Assembly (NCBI RefSeq): GCF_018614195.1
Contig: NZ_JAGGOT010000032.1
Coordinates: 1-64,000 of the forward strand
Direction: 5' to 3'
DNA: 64,000 nt
Origin: Streptomyces sp. ISL-43
Lineage (GTDB): Bacteria; Actinomycetota; Actinomycetes; Streptomycetales; Streptomycetaceae
Below the pieces are notes generated by a model. It ran no database searches and was not told the origin of the DNA. It saw only the letters and a list, made by a program, of their open reading frames with translations. This document shows, piece by piece, positions 7,807 to 16,213 of the stretch. Position 1 is the first letter of the stretch; every line of letters begins with the position of its first letter. A program made the position numbers and the translations under genes.

Positions 7807-9705
7807 GTGGCAGGACGGATCAACGACGACGACGTGAAGGCGGTACGGGACGCGGTCCCTATCGACGCCGTGGTCTCGGAGTACCTCCAGCTGCGCAACG
7901 CCGGCGGCGGGAACCTCAAGGGCCTGTGTCCCTTCCATGACGAGAAGTCCCCGTCCTTCCAGGTCAGCCCCAGCAAGGGCTTCTACCACTGCTTCGGCTG
8001 CCAGGCGGGCGGGGACACCCTCGACTTCGTCATGAAGATCGACCACCTCTCCTTCTCGGAGGCGGTCGAGCGGCTCGCCGGCCTGGCCGGCATCACCCTG
8101 CGGTACGAGGAGGGCGGCTACACCGCCGGCACCAGCGGACGCGGCGAGCGCATCCGGCTGGTCGAGGCGCACAAAGCGGCCGCCGACTTCTACATGGACC
8201 AGCTCGGCAGCGCCGAAGCGGAGATCGGCCGCAGGTTCCTGGCCGAGCGCGGCTTCGACCAGGCCGCCGCCGCGCACTTCAGCGTCGGCTACAGCCCGGC
8301 CGGCTGGGACCACCTGACCCGCTTCCTGCGCGGCAAGGGCTTCAGCGACAAGGAACTGATCACCTCGGGCCTGGCCCAGGACAGCCGCAGCGGAAAGCCC
8401 ATCGACCGCTTCCGCGGCCGGCTGATGTGGCCCATCCGCGACATCAGCGGCGAGGTCGTCGGCTTCGGCGCGCGCAAGCTGCGCGACGACGACAACGGCC
8501 CCAAGTACCTGAACACGCCCGAGACCTCGATCTACAAGAAGTCCCAGGTGCTCTACGGCATCGACCTGGCCAAGAAGGAGATCGCCAAGACCTCCCGGGC
8601 CGTGGTGGTCGAGGGCTACACCGACGTGATGGCCTGCCACATGGCCGGGGTCACGACCGCGATCGCCACCTGCGGCACCGCCTTCGGCGGCGACCACATC
8701 AAGATCCTGCGCCGCCTGCTGATGGACAACGCGACGGCCGAGGTGATCTTCACCTTCGACGGCGACTCGGCCGGGCAGAAGGCCGCGCTGCGCGCCTTCG
8801 AGGACGACCAGAAGTTCGCCGCCGAGACCTCCATCACCATCGCCCCGGGCGGCATGGACCCTTGCGACCTGCGCCTCGCGCAAGGCGACGTGGCCGTGGC
8901 CGGACTGGTCGAGGCCCGCACCCCGCTCTTCGAGTTCGCGCTGCGGCACATCGTGGCCCGGCACAACCTGGAGAATCCCGCCGGGCGGGCGGCCGCGCTG
9001 GAAGAAGCCGCCCCGATCATCAAGAAGATCAAGAACGTCGCGATCCAGCACGAGTCGGCGGTCCAGCTCGCGGGCATGCTCGGCATGCGCGACGAGCAGT
9101 TCGTGGTCAAGCGGATCGCCCAGCTGGACCGTTGGGCCCGGGAACGGGGCAACCAGCCCCAGCAGCAGCGCCGGGGCAGCCACTCGTACGAGGACATCCC
9201 CGCACCGGCCGCCACGCCTACGGGTCCGGCGCTGAACCTGCGCAGCCCCGCCCACATCACCGAGCGCGAGCTGCTCAAGCTGGCGCTCCAGCGCCCGGCC
9301 CTGGTCTCCCCCGCCTTCGACGCGTACGGGATGGACGAGTTCACCGCCCCGCCCTACGCGGCCGTCCGCCAGGCGATCCAGGACGCCGGCGGCGCTTCCC
9401 TGGGCAGCGAGGACTACCTGACCCGGGTCCGGGACGCCGCGCCGAACGACACCGTCCGCGCGCTGGTCACCGAGCTGGTCGTCGAGGCCATCCACGCGAA
9501 GACGGTGGACGAGGTCTACGCCGGGGTCCAGCTGGTCCAGGTCCGGCTGCGCGCGGTCGACCGCCGGGTGCACGAGATCCAGGGCACCCTGGCCCGCCTC
9601 GGCCACCAGGACGCGCCGGAGCAGCTGGCGGCGGTCCAGGAAGAGCTGTGGGTCCTCCAGCAGTACGGGCAGCGCCTGCGCAACCGGGGCGCGGAAGGCC
9701 TGTAG
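7807..9705 (+). CDS. dnaG: DNA primase
   Basis: 632 aa primase synthesising RNA primers at the replication fork. The N-terminal CHC2 zinc finger has Cys41, His44, Cys62 and Cys65 (CPFH and HCFGC). The catalytic TOPRIM domain shows VVVEGYTDVMA (about 265) and FDGDSAGQKAA (about 315). The C-terminal third (about 440-632) corresponds to the helicase-interacting region, here preceded by a Gln/Arg-rich linker. Length matches the family. No frameshift or truncation is seen. Confidence 0.97.
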   Translation: MAGRINDDDVKAVRDAVPIDAVVSEYLQLRNAGGGNLKGLCPFHDEKSPSFQVSPSKGFYHCFGCQAGGDTLDFVMKIDHLSFSEAVERLAGLAGITLRYEEGGYTAGTSGRGERIRLVEAHKAAADFYMDQLGSAEAEIGRRFLAERGFDQAAAAHFSVGYSPAGWDHLTRFLRGKGFSDKELITSGLAQDSRSGKPIDRFRGRLMWPIRDISGEVVGFGARKLRDDDNGPKYLNTPETSIYKKSQVLYGIDLAKKEIAKTSRAVVVEGYTDVMACHMAGVTTAIATCGTAFGGDHIKILRRLLMDNATAEVIFTFDGDSAGQKAALRAFEDDQKFAAETSITIAPGGMDPCDLRLAQGDVAVAGLVEARTPLFEFALRHIVARHNLENPAGRAAALEEAAPIIKKIKNVAIQHESAVQLAGMLGMRDEQFVVKRIAQLDRWARERGNQPQQQRRGSHSYEDIPAPAATPTGPALNLRSPAHITERELLKLALQRPALVSPAFDAYGMDEFTAPPYAAVRQAIQDAGGASLGSEDYLTRVRDAAPNDTVRALVTELVVEAIHAKTVDEVYAGVQLVQVRLRAVDRRVHEIQGTLARLGHQDAPEQLAAVQEELWVLQQYGQRLRNRGAEGL

Positions 9706-9717
9706 GCCGGTCGGGCG

Positions 9718-9909
9718 TCAGGCGTGCTGCGGCACCTCGTCCTTCAACATCGTCCGCAGCATGTCGCGGAACTCCGGTGTGTCGACCTCGCTGTGCACGG
9801 ACACGGAGTGCTCGGTGGCCGCCCTGATCACTTCCTCTTCCTCGCCCGCGATGGTCAGGCTGCACTTGGCCTCGCTGGGGTAGTCCCTGCAGTCGATGAC
9901 CTTACGCAG
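9718..9909 (-). CDS. DUF1059 small protein with a probable CTG start
   Basis: 63 aa protein of the DUF1059 family, seen as KVIDCRDYPSEAKCSLTIAG followed by an acidic helix (EEEEVIRAATEH) and a C-terminal helix. The two Cys of CRDYPSEAKC are typical of the family, described as small and possibly metal-binding; function unknown. No ATG, GTG or TTG lies near the domain start. A strong GGAGG stands 6 nt before an in-frame CTG (9909), giving a product of the expected family length, whereas the next in-frame GTG upstream adds a low-complexity Arg/Pro tail. The CTG start is therefore inferred. It converges on dnaG with only 12 nt between stops. Confidence 0.7.
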   Translation of the reverse strand: MRKVIDCRDYPSEAKCSLTIAGEEEEVIRAATEHSVSVHSEVDTPEFRDMLRTMLKDEVPQHA

Positions 9910-10241
9910 GGTGTGCCTCCAGGATGGGTGGTGCGCCTGCCGGCGTCGCCGTCCGAGCGGCGCTCGGACGGGAGGGCGGGGCCAGGTGTATTCGGGCTCT
10001 CCTTCCACGATCCTCCCTACGGGCCCGGGACGCGCTCTGGGGCCAGGCCCGGCCACCGTGTGGACGGGCCTGGACACCCTGCGTGCGGACCACACCCGGC
10101 GGCGGATCGAGGTCGTCTCGCGCGAGTGACGACGCCGCCCCGCCGCCACCACCACCGGCCCGGCCGGCCCCACCGGCTCCCGCGGCCGGGGCCCGCACCC
10201 GGCGGTGGTGGCGGCCGTCGTCATGACGGCCTGAGGACGGC
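9910..10241. other. 332-nt gene-free interval between DUF1059 and the AIG2-like gene
   Basis: I see no convincing gene. The interval is very GC-rich with simple Pro/Arg/Gly-coding repeats in all frames. It holds the DUF1059 ribosome site at its left end and the 10213-10231 hairpin at its right end. Confidence 0.5.
10213..10231 (-). terminator. Hairpin downstream of the AIG2-like gene
   Basis: GGCCGTC-GTCAT-GACGGCC, perfect 7-bp arms, lies 11 nt beyond the stop of the minus-strand gene ending at 10242. No U-tract is visible, as is usual in Streptomyces. Confidence 0.5.
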
Positions 10242-10706
10242 CTACCGGCGCAGCCAGTCGCCGCCGGGGATCCGCTTGCCCGAGCGTGCGAGGCGGCTTG
10301 CCAGTGGTGGCGCCGCCAGGTAGACCCAGGCGCGGACCGGGGTGCCGTCGGGGCGCAGGGCCTCGCGGGCGATGCGGTCGTAGATGTTGCCGGGGCTCCC
10401 GGGGCCCTCGTACTCCTCCAGCAGATCGAGCGCGACGAGGAGTTCCCCGTAGGCGCCCGGGGCCGGGGTGATCAGCTCCCCGGCCACGGCGGAGCCCGCG
10501 CGGGCGACGGCGAAGGGGTAGCCGGGGCCCTCGTACAGTGCCGCGTCCGGCAGCCGGGCGGGCTCCTCGGCGGCCGTGCGGCCGCGCAGGAACAGGTCGT
10601 GGTTGACCTCGCCCGGGCGCAGGGTCCCGTAGACGAAGAAGGGCAGCTCCTCCACCTGGGGAATCGTTCCTTCGCCGTGGCCTTCCGGCCGATCGGCCGA
10701 TGTCAT
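10242..10706 (-). CDS. Gamma-glutamylcyclotransferase (AIG2-like) family protein
   Basis: 154 aa with the family's signature FVYGTLRPGEVNHDLF near the N-terminus, a central ELLVALDLLEEYEG with the acidic residue that acts as catalytic Glu in cyclotransferases, and a C-terminal AWVYLA strand. The family converts gamma-glutamyl-amine or peptide compounds to 5-oxoproline, but substrates differ and none can be assigned here. ATG 10706 has GGGAGGG 4-5 nt upstream; the longer frame from 10751 is less likely. It is single-gene, divergent from the lipoprotein gene at 10906. Confidence 0.85.
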   Translation of the reverse strand: MTSADRPEGHGEGTIPQVEELPFFVYGTLRPGEVNHDLFLRGRTAAEEPARLPDAALYEGPGYPFAVARAGSAVAGELITPAPGAYGELLVALDLLEEYEGPGSPGNIYDRIAREALRPDGTPVRAWVYLAAPPLASRLARSGKRIPGGDWLRR

Positions 10707-10905
10707 GCGGCCCTCCCTCGACTCACAGTGGGCTGTCCGCCGGACCGCCACCGGCCGCCGCCGGGTCGAAAGTCCCCTGTTCGGCGGCGAAAGTCCGCGT
10801 ACGCACCGCTGTTACACAACCTCCCGACGCCCGTGACCGACGCCGTCTACCGTCAGTCTGCCTCCTCCCCCGCCGCCCCCTCCCACCACCTGACGGTTCC
10901 GCCCC

Positions 10906-11619
10906 ATGACTCGACCGACCCGCCGCGGCCTCGTCGCCGCCGCCCTGCTCTGCGCCGGCCTCGGCGGCTGCGCCGCGCCCGGCGGCCTCGACCGGGGCGA
11001 GCCCGCGCCGCCCGTCTCGGCCCAGCCGCGGCCGAAGCCGCTGTGGCCGCTGTGGGCCGACGACTCCCCGACCTCCGGCGCCGCCGCGGTGGCCAGCCGG
11101 ATGCCACCGCCCCAGCCGCTCAAGGACGCCCCCGCCGTGGGGCCGGAGGGGATCGAGAAGGTCGACGTGATGGCCGTCCTGCGCGCGGACAAGTCGATGA
11201 AGCAGTTCGGCCGCTCGGAGACGATCGAGGGCCCCGGCCGGGCCGGGGTCCGCCCGCCGCGGTTCGCCGACCTGACCGGCGACGGGAAGCCCGAGCTGAT
11301 CGTCGCAGCCGACACCCCCAGCAGGCGTTCGATGCTGAGCGTCTACACCGTGGCCGACGGAAGGATCGTCCCGATCCTGTTCACCACCGGCCGGCGGATG
11401 AGCCCCGAGATCGTCGGCAGCGACCTGCTGATCCGCACCGCCGACGACGACGGGTCCGCGCAAGCCGTCCGCTACCACTGGGACGGCCGGCGGATGACCG
11501 TGCTCAGCGACGAGCGGCAGTTCGGCGACACCATCTCCGGCGCGCACCCCGGGCAGTACCCGGCCCCGCGGCCGTCCGGCTGCGAATCCGCCGCCGGGAA
11601 GGACCAGGGCGCCCGGTGA
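10906..11619 (+). CDS. Secreted lipoprotein with FG-GAP-like segment
   Basis: 237 aa. A short basic N-terminus, hydrophobic core and LGGC lipobox (Cys22) predict a membrane-anchored lipoprotein. The mature part contains FADLTGDGKPELIVAAD, a calcium-loop-like FG-GAP/VCBS segment, and a repeated beta-rich pattern after it. It overlaps the downstream histidine kinase by 4 nt (GTGA), so the two are translationally coupled and probably functionally linked. This layout resembles CseA/CseC, in which a lipoprotein modulates a cell-envelope sensor kinase (established for the sigE-cse operon), although sequence identity with CseA cannot be judged and no sigma factor or response regulator is adjacent. 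Confidence 0.85.
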   Translation: MTRPTRRGLVAAALLCAGLGGCAAPGGLDRGEPAPPVSAQPRPKPLWPLWADDSPTSGAAAVASRMPPPQPLKDAPAVGPEGIEKVDVMAVLRADKSMKQFGRSETIEGPGRAGVRPPRFADLTGDGKPELIVAADTPSRRSMLSVYTVADGRIVPILFTTGRRMSPEIVGSDLLIRTADDDGSAQAVRYHWDGRRMTVLSDERQFGDTISGAHPGQYPAPRPSGCESAAGKDQGAR

Positions 11620-12926
11620 AACGCGCCGCGCTCCGCTGCCGCCGCCTCCTGCACGCCCTGGGCCTGCGCTGGAAGATCTCCGTACTGCTCGCCGTCGGCT
11701 GCTCGCTCGTCGCGCTCACCATCGGCGTACTGATCCACGAGGCCCGGGTCCACCAGGTGTCCGACGCGGCGCGCCAGAGCGCCGTCGCGCAACTCGTCCG
11801 CGTCAGGCAGGTGTACGAGCTCACGGGCCGGCTGGACTTCGACAAGGTCGGCGAGGCCGACGCGCGCATCGACTGCCCCAGCCTGCCCGAGCCCCTGCGG
11901 CGGGCGGCCCTCTCCGGGCAGCGCACCACCTACCTGGACCTGGACGGGCCCCGCCCGGCGGTGTGGGCCGCCCGGCCGGTCGGCAGCGACCAAGTGCTCT
12001 CCGTACGGCAGTCCCTGGACGCGGACCGGGCGGAACTGGCAGAACTGGACCACCAGTTGATCGCCTTCGGGGTGGTGGTCGTCAGCCTCGCGGCGATCGG
12101 CGGGGCGGCGCTGGCCAGCCGGCTGAGCAAGGACCTGCGGTCGGCGGCCGAGACCGCCCGGCGGATCAGCGCGGGCGAACTGGACGCGCGGATCGGCCCG
12201 TCGGGCGTGCCGGGGACCCGCGACGAGGTGGCCGAGCTGTCCTCGGCGGTCGACACGATGGCGGCGAGCCTGCAGCGGCGGCTGGTGGCGGAGCAGCGGT
12301 TCACGGCCGACGTGGCGCACGAGCTGCGGACCCCGCTGACCGGACTGCACACGGCCGCCGAACTGCTGCCTCCGGGGCGGCCCACCGAGCTGGTGCGCGA
12401 CCGGGTCTCGGCCCTGCGCACCCTGACCGAGGACCTCCTGGAGGTGGCCCGGCTGGACGCGGACCGGGAGGTGGCGCAGCTGGACACGCACGCGCTGGGG
12501 CCGCTGGTGGAGTCCATCACCCGGCGTTCGGGGGTCGAGGCGCGGGTGGTGGGCGCGGACGGCACGGCATGCGTGCGCACGGACGTCCGACGCCTGGAGC
12601 GCATCCTGACGAACCTGCTGGTCAACGCCCGCAGGCACGGCGGAGCCCCGGTCACGGTGACGGTGGCCGGGAACACGGTGACGGTCCGCGACCGGGGCCC
12701 GGGCTTCCCCGAGACGCTGCTGCGCGACGGCCCGCAGCGCTTCCTGACCGGTGCGACGGAACGCGGCCAGGGCACGGGCCTGGGCCTCACCATCGCCCTG
12801 GGCCAGGCGCAGGTCATCGGCGCCACGGTGACCCTCGCCAACGCCGGCCCCTCGGGCGCGGCAGCCACGCTTACCCTCCCTCCGGCCGAATCCGGCCCCG
12901 CCGGCCCGTCCACCGCGCCTCTTTAG
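11616..12926 (+). CDS. Two-component sensor histidine kinase (no adjacent response regulator)
   Basis: 436 aa transmembrane kinase starting at GTG 11616. It has TM1 (about 17-40), a short extracytoplasmic sensor region (about 41-145), TM2 (about 146-168), a HAMP linker, HisKA with FTADVAHELRTPLTG (phospho-acceptor His235), N-box ERILTNLLVNARRHG, and ATP lid motifs DRGPGF and GQGTGLGL. Coupled to the upstream lipoprotein by a 4-nt overlap, so the lipoprotein may be its sensory partner. No response regulator lies on either side, making it an orphan kinase in this window. The last codons and the stop lie inside the first unit of a 31-bp tandem repeat. Confidence 0.9.
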   Translation: MKRAALRCRRLLHALGLRWKISVLLAVGCSLVALTIGVLIHEARVHQVSDAARQSAVAQLVRVRQVYELTGRLDFDKVGEADARIDCPSLPEPLRRAALSGQRTTYLDLDGPRPAVWAARPVGSDQVLSVRQSLDADRAELAELDHQLIAFGVVVVSLAAIGGAALASRLSKDLRSAAETARRISAGELDARIGPSGVPGTRDEVAELSSAVDTMAASLQRRLVAEQRFTADVAHELRTPLTGLHTAAELLPPGRPTELVRDRVSALRTLTEDLLEVARLDADREVAQLDTHALGPLVESITRRSGVEARVVGADGTACVRTDVRRLERILTNLLVNARRHGGAPVTVTVAGNTVTVRDRGPGFPETLLRDGPQRFLTGATERGQGTGLGLTIALGQAQVIGATVTLANAGPSGAAATLTLPPAESGPAGPSTAPL

Positions 12927-12998
12927 CCCCGCCGGCCCGTCCACCGCGCCTCTTTAGCCCCGCCGGCCGGTCCACCGCGCCTCTTCCGCCCCGCCGCC
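12896..12998. repeat. 31-bp tandem repeat spanning the kinase stop codon
   Basis: Units at 12896-12926 and 12927-12957 are identical; the unit begins CCCCGCCGGCCCGTCCACCG and ends CTCTTTAG. A third unit at 12958-12988 has three differences and a partial fourth (about 10 nt) follows. The first unit encodes the last residues and the TAG stop of the kinase, so the repeat expanded outwards from the 3' end of the gene. Confidence 0.9.
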
Positions 12999-13176
12999 AG
13001 GCCAGCGTCACCCGGACGGGGTGGGGGTCCACGGATGGCCCATCACAGCCGCTGACCTGCACAAACGGCACACTCGCGGGCATCCCGGGGCTCAATCTGA
13101 CACCACATCAGCAGGCGCCGGCCCGGGCGCCCGGGTTACCTCGGAAACACGACCCCGTGTCCACAGGAGACCTCCC

Positions 13177-13725
13177 ATGCGCCGACGCACAGCCCACGCG
13201 CTCACCGCCACCGCGCTGACCGCTGCCGCGTTCACCGGCCCGGTGGCCGGTGCGGTCGCCGCCGTGGACCTGGGCATGGCGAGCTTCGCGGCCGGGGACT
13301 TCGCCCCGCTGGAGGTCTGGCCCAAGTCGGCCGCCCCCGGCACGACCGTCACGGTGAACACCAGCGCCTGCGGCCCCGCAAGCCACGCCGAGGGCGATGC
13401 CACCACCGTCGGGGGCGGCCGCTTCAAGCTGACCCCGGGGACCCGCAAGGAGGTGGTCGTGGGGCAGTTCCAGGTCGCCCGCGGCACCCGTCCCGGCACC
13501 TACGGCATCGGCGCCACCTGTGCGAACGGCAAGTTCGCCACCGGCGACCTGATCGTCACCGAGCACGACCGCGGCCCTCAGGGCCACGTGCGGACCGGGG
13601 TGGGCGGTGGCACGACCACCACCGCCGACCCCGCCAAGATCGCGGCGGGAGCGGCAGTACTGGTCGCGGCCGCCGCCGGCGGTACCTGGCTCCTGCGTCG
13701 CCGGGCGAGCGGCACGCGGAGCTGA
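13177..13725 (+). CDS. Secreted/membrane-anchored protein paired with a sortase
   Basis: 182 aa. It has a signal peptide (MRRRTAHALTATALTAAAF, cleavage near residue 30), a compact beta-rich extracellular domain of about 110 residues with two Cys (one in TSACGPAS, one in GATCANGK) that could form a disulfide, and a C-terminal membrane helix (about 155-175) followed by LRRRASGTRS. The C-terminal hydrophobic helix plus basic tail looks like a cell-wall sorting signal, but no LPXTG-type motif precedes it. ATG 13177 follows AGGAG. The gene stands about 300 nt upstream of a class F sortase, which suggests a surface role. Function unknown. Confidence 0.8.
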   Translation: MRRRTAHALTATALTAAAFTGPVAGAVAAVDLGMASFAAGDFAPLEVWPKSAAPGTTVTVNTSACGPASHAEGDATTVGGGRFKLTPGTRKEVVVGQFQVARGTRPGTYGIGATCANGKFATGDLIVTEHDRGPQGHVRTGVGGGTTTTADPAKIAAGAAVLVAAAAGGTWLLRRRASGTRS

Positions 13726-14022
13726 CGGACGCCCACCGCGGCTCCGGCCGCGGTCCGACCGGTACCGTCCCCCGTCGCCCGCCCCGCGAGGTCCCCCCCG
13801 TTCGCGGGGCCGGGCGACGGCCAGTCAAGGAACGAAGGCGCGAAGGGCTGGTGCTGCGACCGGAGGGGTCCACCGGGTCGCGGCGCCCGACACGGCACCT
13901 CGCCGCGTCGTCGGACCACGGACGTACGTCCAGTACGAGCCGCGGCCCTCCGCCTTCCGACGCACCGCACCGAACACCGCGACCCGGCAAACCTTCCCGG
14001 CCACAGCACTAGGGGGCCCGCG

Positions 14023-14643
14023 ATGGACGCAAGCCGAGCCCGCTCCGGCGGGCTCGTGGCGCTCGCCGCCTGCATCGGAGTCTGGCTCGTCGGCAGCGGC
14101 TCGGGCGAGCGGGTCCGGCCCCCGCTGCCCTCCCCCGGCGAGGCGCTGAGCGCCCACGCCCAGTACCCCGGGGCGATCGCCCCGCTCAGCGGTTCCCCGC
14201 CCACCCGCATCAAGATCCCCTCCATCCGGGTGGACGCCCCGCTCACCGGGCTCGGGCTCCAGTCCGACGGCAGCCTCGAAGTGCCGCCGCCCGCCCGCCG
14301 GGACCTGGCGGGCTGGTACCGCGACGGGACCACCCCGGGCGCCACCGGCACCGCGGTCGTCGCCGGGCACGTGGACGACGCGACCGGCCCGGCGGTCTTC
14401 TACCACCTCGGGGCGCTGCGCCGGGGAGCCCTGATCGAGGTCGCCCGCGCGGACGGGCGTACGGCCGTGTTCACGGTCCACGCGGTGGAGGTCTACGACG
14501 CCAGGGCCTTCCCCGACACCCGCGTCTACGGGTCTTCGCCGCGCGCCGAGCTCCGCGTCATCACGTGCGGCGGCGGCTTCACCCCGCGCACCGGCTACCA
14601 GGGCAACGTGGTCGTCTTCGCCCACCTCACGGGCACGTACTGA
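14023..14643 (+). CDS. Class F sortase
   Basis: 206 aa membrane-anchored transpeptidase-type protein. An N-terminal hydrophobic segment (about 10-25) is followed by a sortase barrel with the catalytic His116 in AGHVDD, Cys182 in RVITCGG and a candidate catalytic Arg189 in TPRTGYQG. Class F sortases are the common single-domain sortases of actinobacteria and their substrates are poorly known. The upstream secreted protein with a C-terminal TM is the natural candidate partner but lacks a recognisable sorting pentapeptide. Confidence 0.9.
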   Translation: MDASRARSGGLVALAACIGVWLVGSGSGERVRPPLPSPGEALSAHAQYPGAIAPLSGSPPTRIKIPSIRVDAPLTGLGLQSDGSLEVPPPARRDLAGWYRDGTTPGATGTAVVAGHVDDATGPAVFYHLGALRRGALIEVARADGRTAVFTVHAVEVYDARAFPDTRVYGSSPRAELRVITCGGGFTPRTGYQGNVVVFAHLTGTY

Positions 14644-14677
14644 GGCACCCGGCCGGGCGGGCCCGGACGCGCCGGTC

Positions 14678-15190
14678 TCAGAACGACGGCGCGTACCAGC
14701 GGCGGTGGACGTACGGCTCGACGCACAGGACGGCGGCGCCCGCGACGGCGCCGACGAGGAGCGAGGTCCAGCCGCCCCCGGCGAGGAGCGCGCCCGCACA
14801 GGCGGCGGCCACGAACAGCGGCCGCGCCAGGGTCAGCGGCCCGAGGCCGATCACCATCGCGAGGGTGCTGGCCCGGAACGGCAGGGCGAAGTAGGCGGCG
14901 AGCGAGAGCGCGACCGCGAGGGCGTAGGCCCCGAGCGGGACGAGGAAGCCGGCGCCGCCGTCGGCGAGGGCGCCGTACGCCCGGTCCGGATCGTCGGCGG
15001 CCAGCAGGACGCCGCCGGCCGTGAGCGCGGGGGCGAGCAGCAGGACCGCGCCGACGCCGAGGCCGCGCAGGGCCGCGCGGGCGATGGCTCGGTGCTTGCG
15101 GATCCGGGCGTCCCGGCCGGCGTAGGCGCGGAAGCCGCTGAACGCGGCGTCGACGAGGCCGAGGACGGCGAGCGGCAGGACCGGGTTCAC
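14678..15190 (-). CDS. Small integral membrane protein
   Basis: 170 aa with about five hydrophobic segments (about residues 3-18, 42-62, 80-100, 105-125 and 135-155), a basic loop after the first, and no catalytic motif I recognise. Its start overlaps the end of the methyltransferase gene by 4 nt (15187-15190), so the two are translationally coupled. Function unknown. Confidence 0.75.
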   Translation of the reverse strand: MNPVLPLAVLGLVDAAFSGFRAYAGRDARIRKHRAIARAALRGLGVGAVLLLAPALTAGGVLLAADDPDRAYGALADGGAGFLVPLGAYALAVALSLAAYFALPFRASTLAMVIGLGPLTLARPLFVAAACAGALLAGGGWTSLLVGAVAGAAVLCVEPYVHRRWYAPSF

Positions 15191-16191
15191 CGTGCGGACC
15201 CGAGGGAGGCTCCGGTCGAAGCGCCGGTGCCCGCGGCGCCGGGCAGCCCGGGGCCGGCCGGCCGGCCGGGGCTCAGCCGCTCCGCGCCCACGAGCCGGCG
15301 GGAGTCGCGGCCGAGGGCCCGGCGCAGCGGCTCCTCCAGCTCGGGCCGGACGCCGAGGATCGGGCGCAGGGTGGTGCAGAAGGGGTTGGCCAGGCTCCGG
15401 GGTTCGTAGAGCAGGGGCCGGATGCCGGGCACGCTCGCGGCGCGCAGCAGGGTTTCGTCGGAGTGGGCGCGGCGGGCGGAGACGACTCCGTCGTGGCGGC
15501 CGAGCGGGTGGCGCATTCGGGCCCGGTGGAACATCCAGGCGCCGACGGGTGCCAGCCCGGTGGCGGCGATGTCGAAATGACAGAAGGCGAGGGCCGGCGA
15601 GTCGGCCTGGGCCTCGAAGAACTCCCCGAGCGCGGGGCCGCGGAAGTGGTGCAGCACCCCGGTCGAGACGTAGACGGTGGCGACCTCCGGCAGGTCGAAG
15701 GCGTTGCCGTGGACGAACCGGCAGTCGAGCCCCTCGGCGCGGGCCAGCCGGTCGGCCTCTGCGACCAGTGCGGCGTCGAGGTCGACACCGATGAGCTCGA
15801 CGCCGGGGCCCAGGGCGCCGGTGGCCGCGAGCCGGCGGATCAGGTAGCCGAGCCCGCAGCCGATGTCGACGAGTCGGAACCGGCCGCGCCGGCCGGCGAT
15901 CTCGCGGATGGCCTCGAAGAGCGGGCCGATCACGTGCACCAGGCGTTCGTCGACGCGCAGTTCCTCGCTGAGCCGCTGCATCTCGGTGTGGACGCCGATC
16001 ATCAGGCGGTCCACGGCGAGCGGGTCGAGCACGTCGTCCGGGCCGGCCGGCAGCCGGGCGACGATGCGGGCCGCGCGCCGGTCCCCGGACTCCCGGAGCC
16101 TGCGGATCACGTCATCGCGGCGGACCGGGAGGCGCTCCCCGGTGCGCGGGTCCGTGACGGTGATCAGGTCGGATATCTCGAGGAGGTGCAC
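15187..16191 (-). CDS. Class I SAM-dependent methyltransferase
   Basis: 334 aa. A helical N-terminal region (about 1-105) is followed by the SAM-binding motif RLVDIGCGLGYLIRRLAATG (about 107-126), the acidic residue of GVDLDAALV and FVHGNAFDLPEV, typical of Rossmann methyltransferases. STGVLHHFRG marks motif IV. The tail after about residue 300 is Gly/Pro/Ala-rich and probably disordered. The substrate is unknown. It forms an operon with the small membrane protein (4-nt overlap), hinting at a membrane-linked or lipid substrate (inference). Confidence 0.83.
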   Translation of the reverse strand: MHLLEISDLITVTDPRTGERLPVRRDDVIRRLRESGDRRAARIVARLPAGPDDVLDPLAVDRLMIGVHTEMQRLSEELRVDERLVHVIGPLFEAIREIAGRRGRFRLVDIGCGLGYLIRRLAATGALGPGVELIGVDLDAALVAEADRLARAEGLDCRFVHGNAFDLPEVATVYVSTGVLHHFRGPALGEFFEAQADSPALAFCHFDIAATGLAPVGAWMFHRARMRHPLGRHDGVVSARRAHSDETLLRAASVPGIRPLLYEPRSLANPFCTTLRPILGVRPELEEPLRRALGRDSRRLVGAERLSPGRPAGPGLPGAAGTGASTGASLGSAR

Positions 16192-16213
16192 GAGCGGAAC
16201 TTTACGCCCAGGG

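Noticed and set aside
9718..10224. 168-aa version of the DUF1059 gene
   Set aside because: The N-terminal 100 residues are low-complexity Arg/Pro sequence; only the last 63 codons match the family and have a ribosome site.
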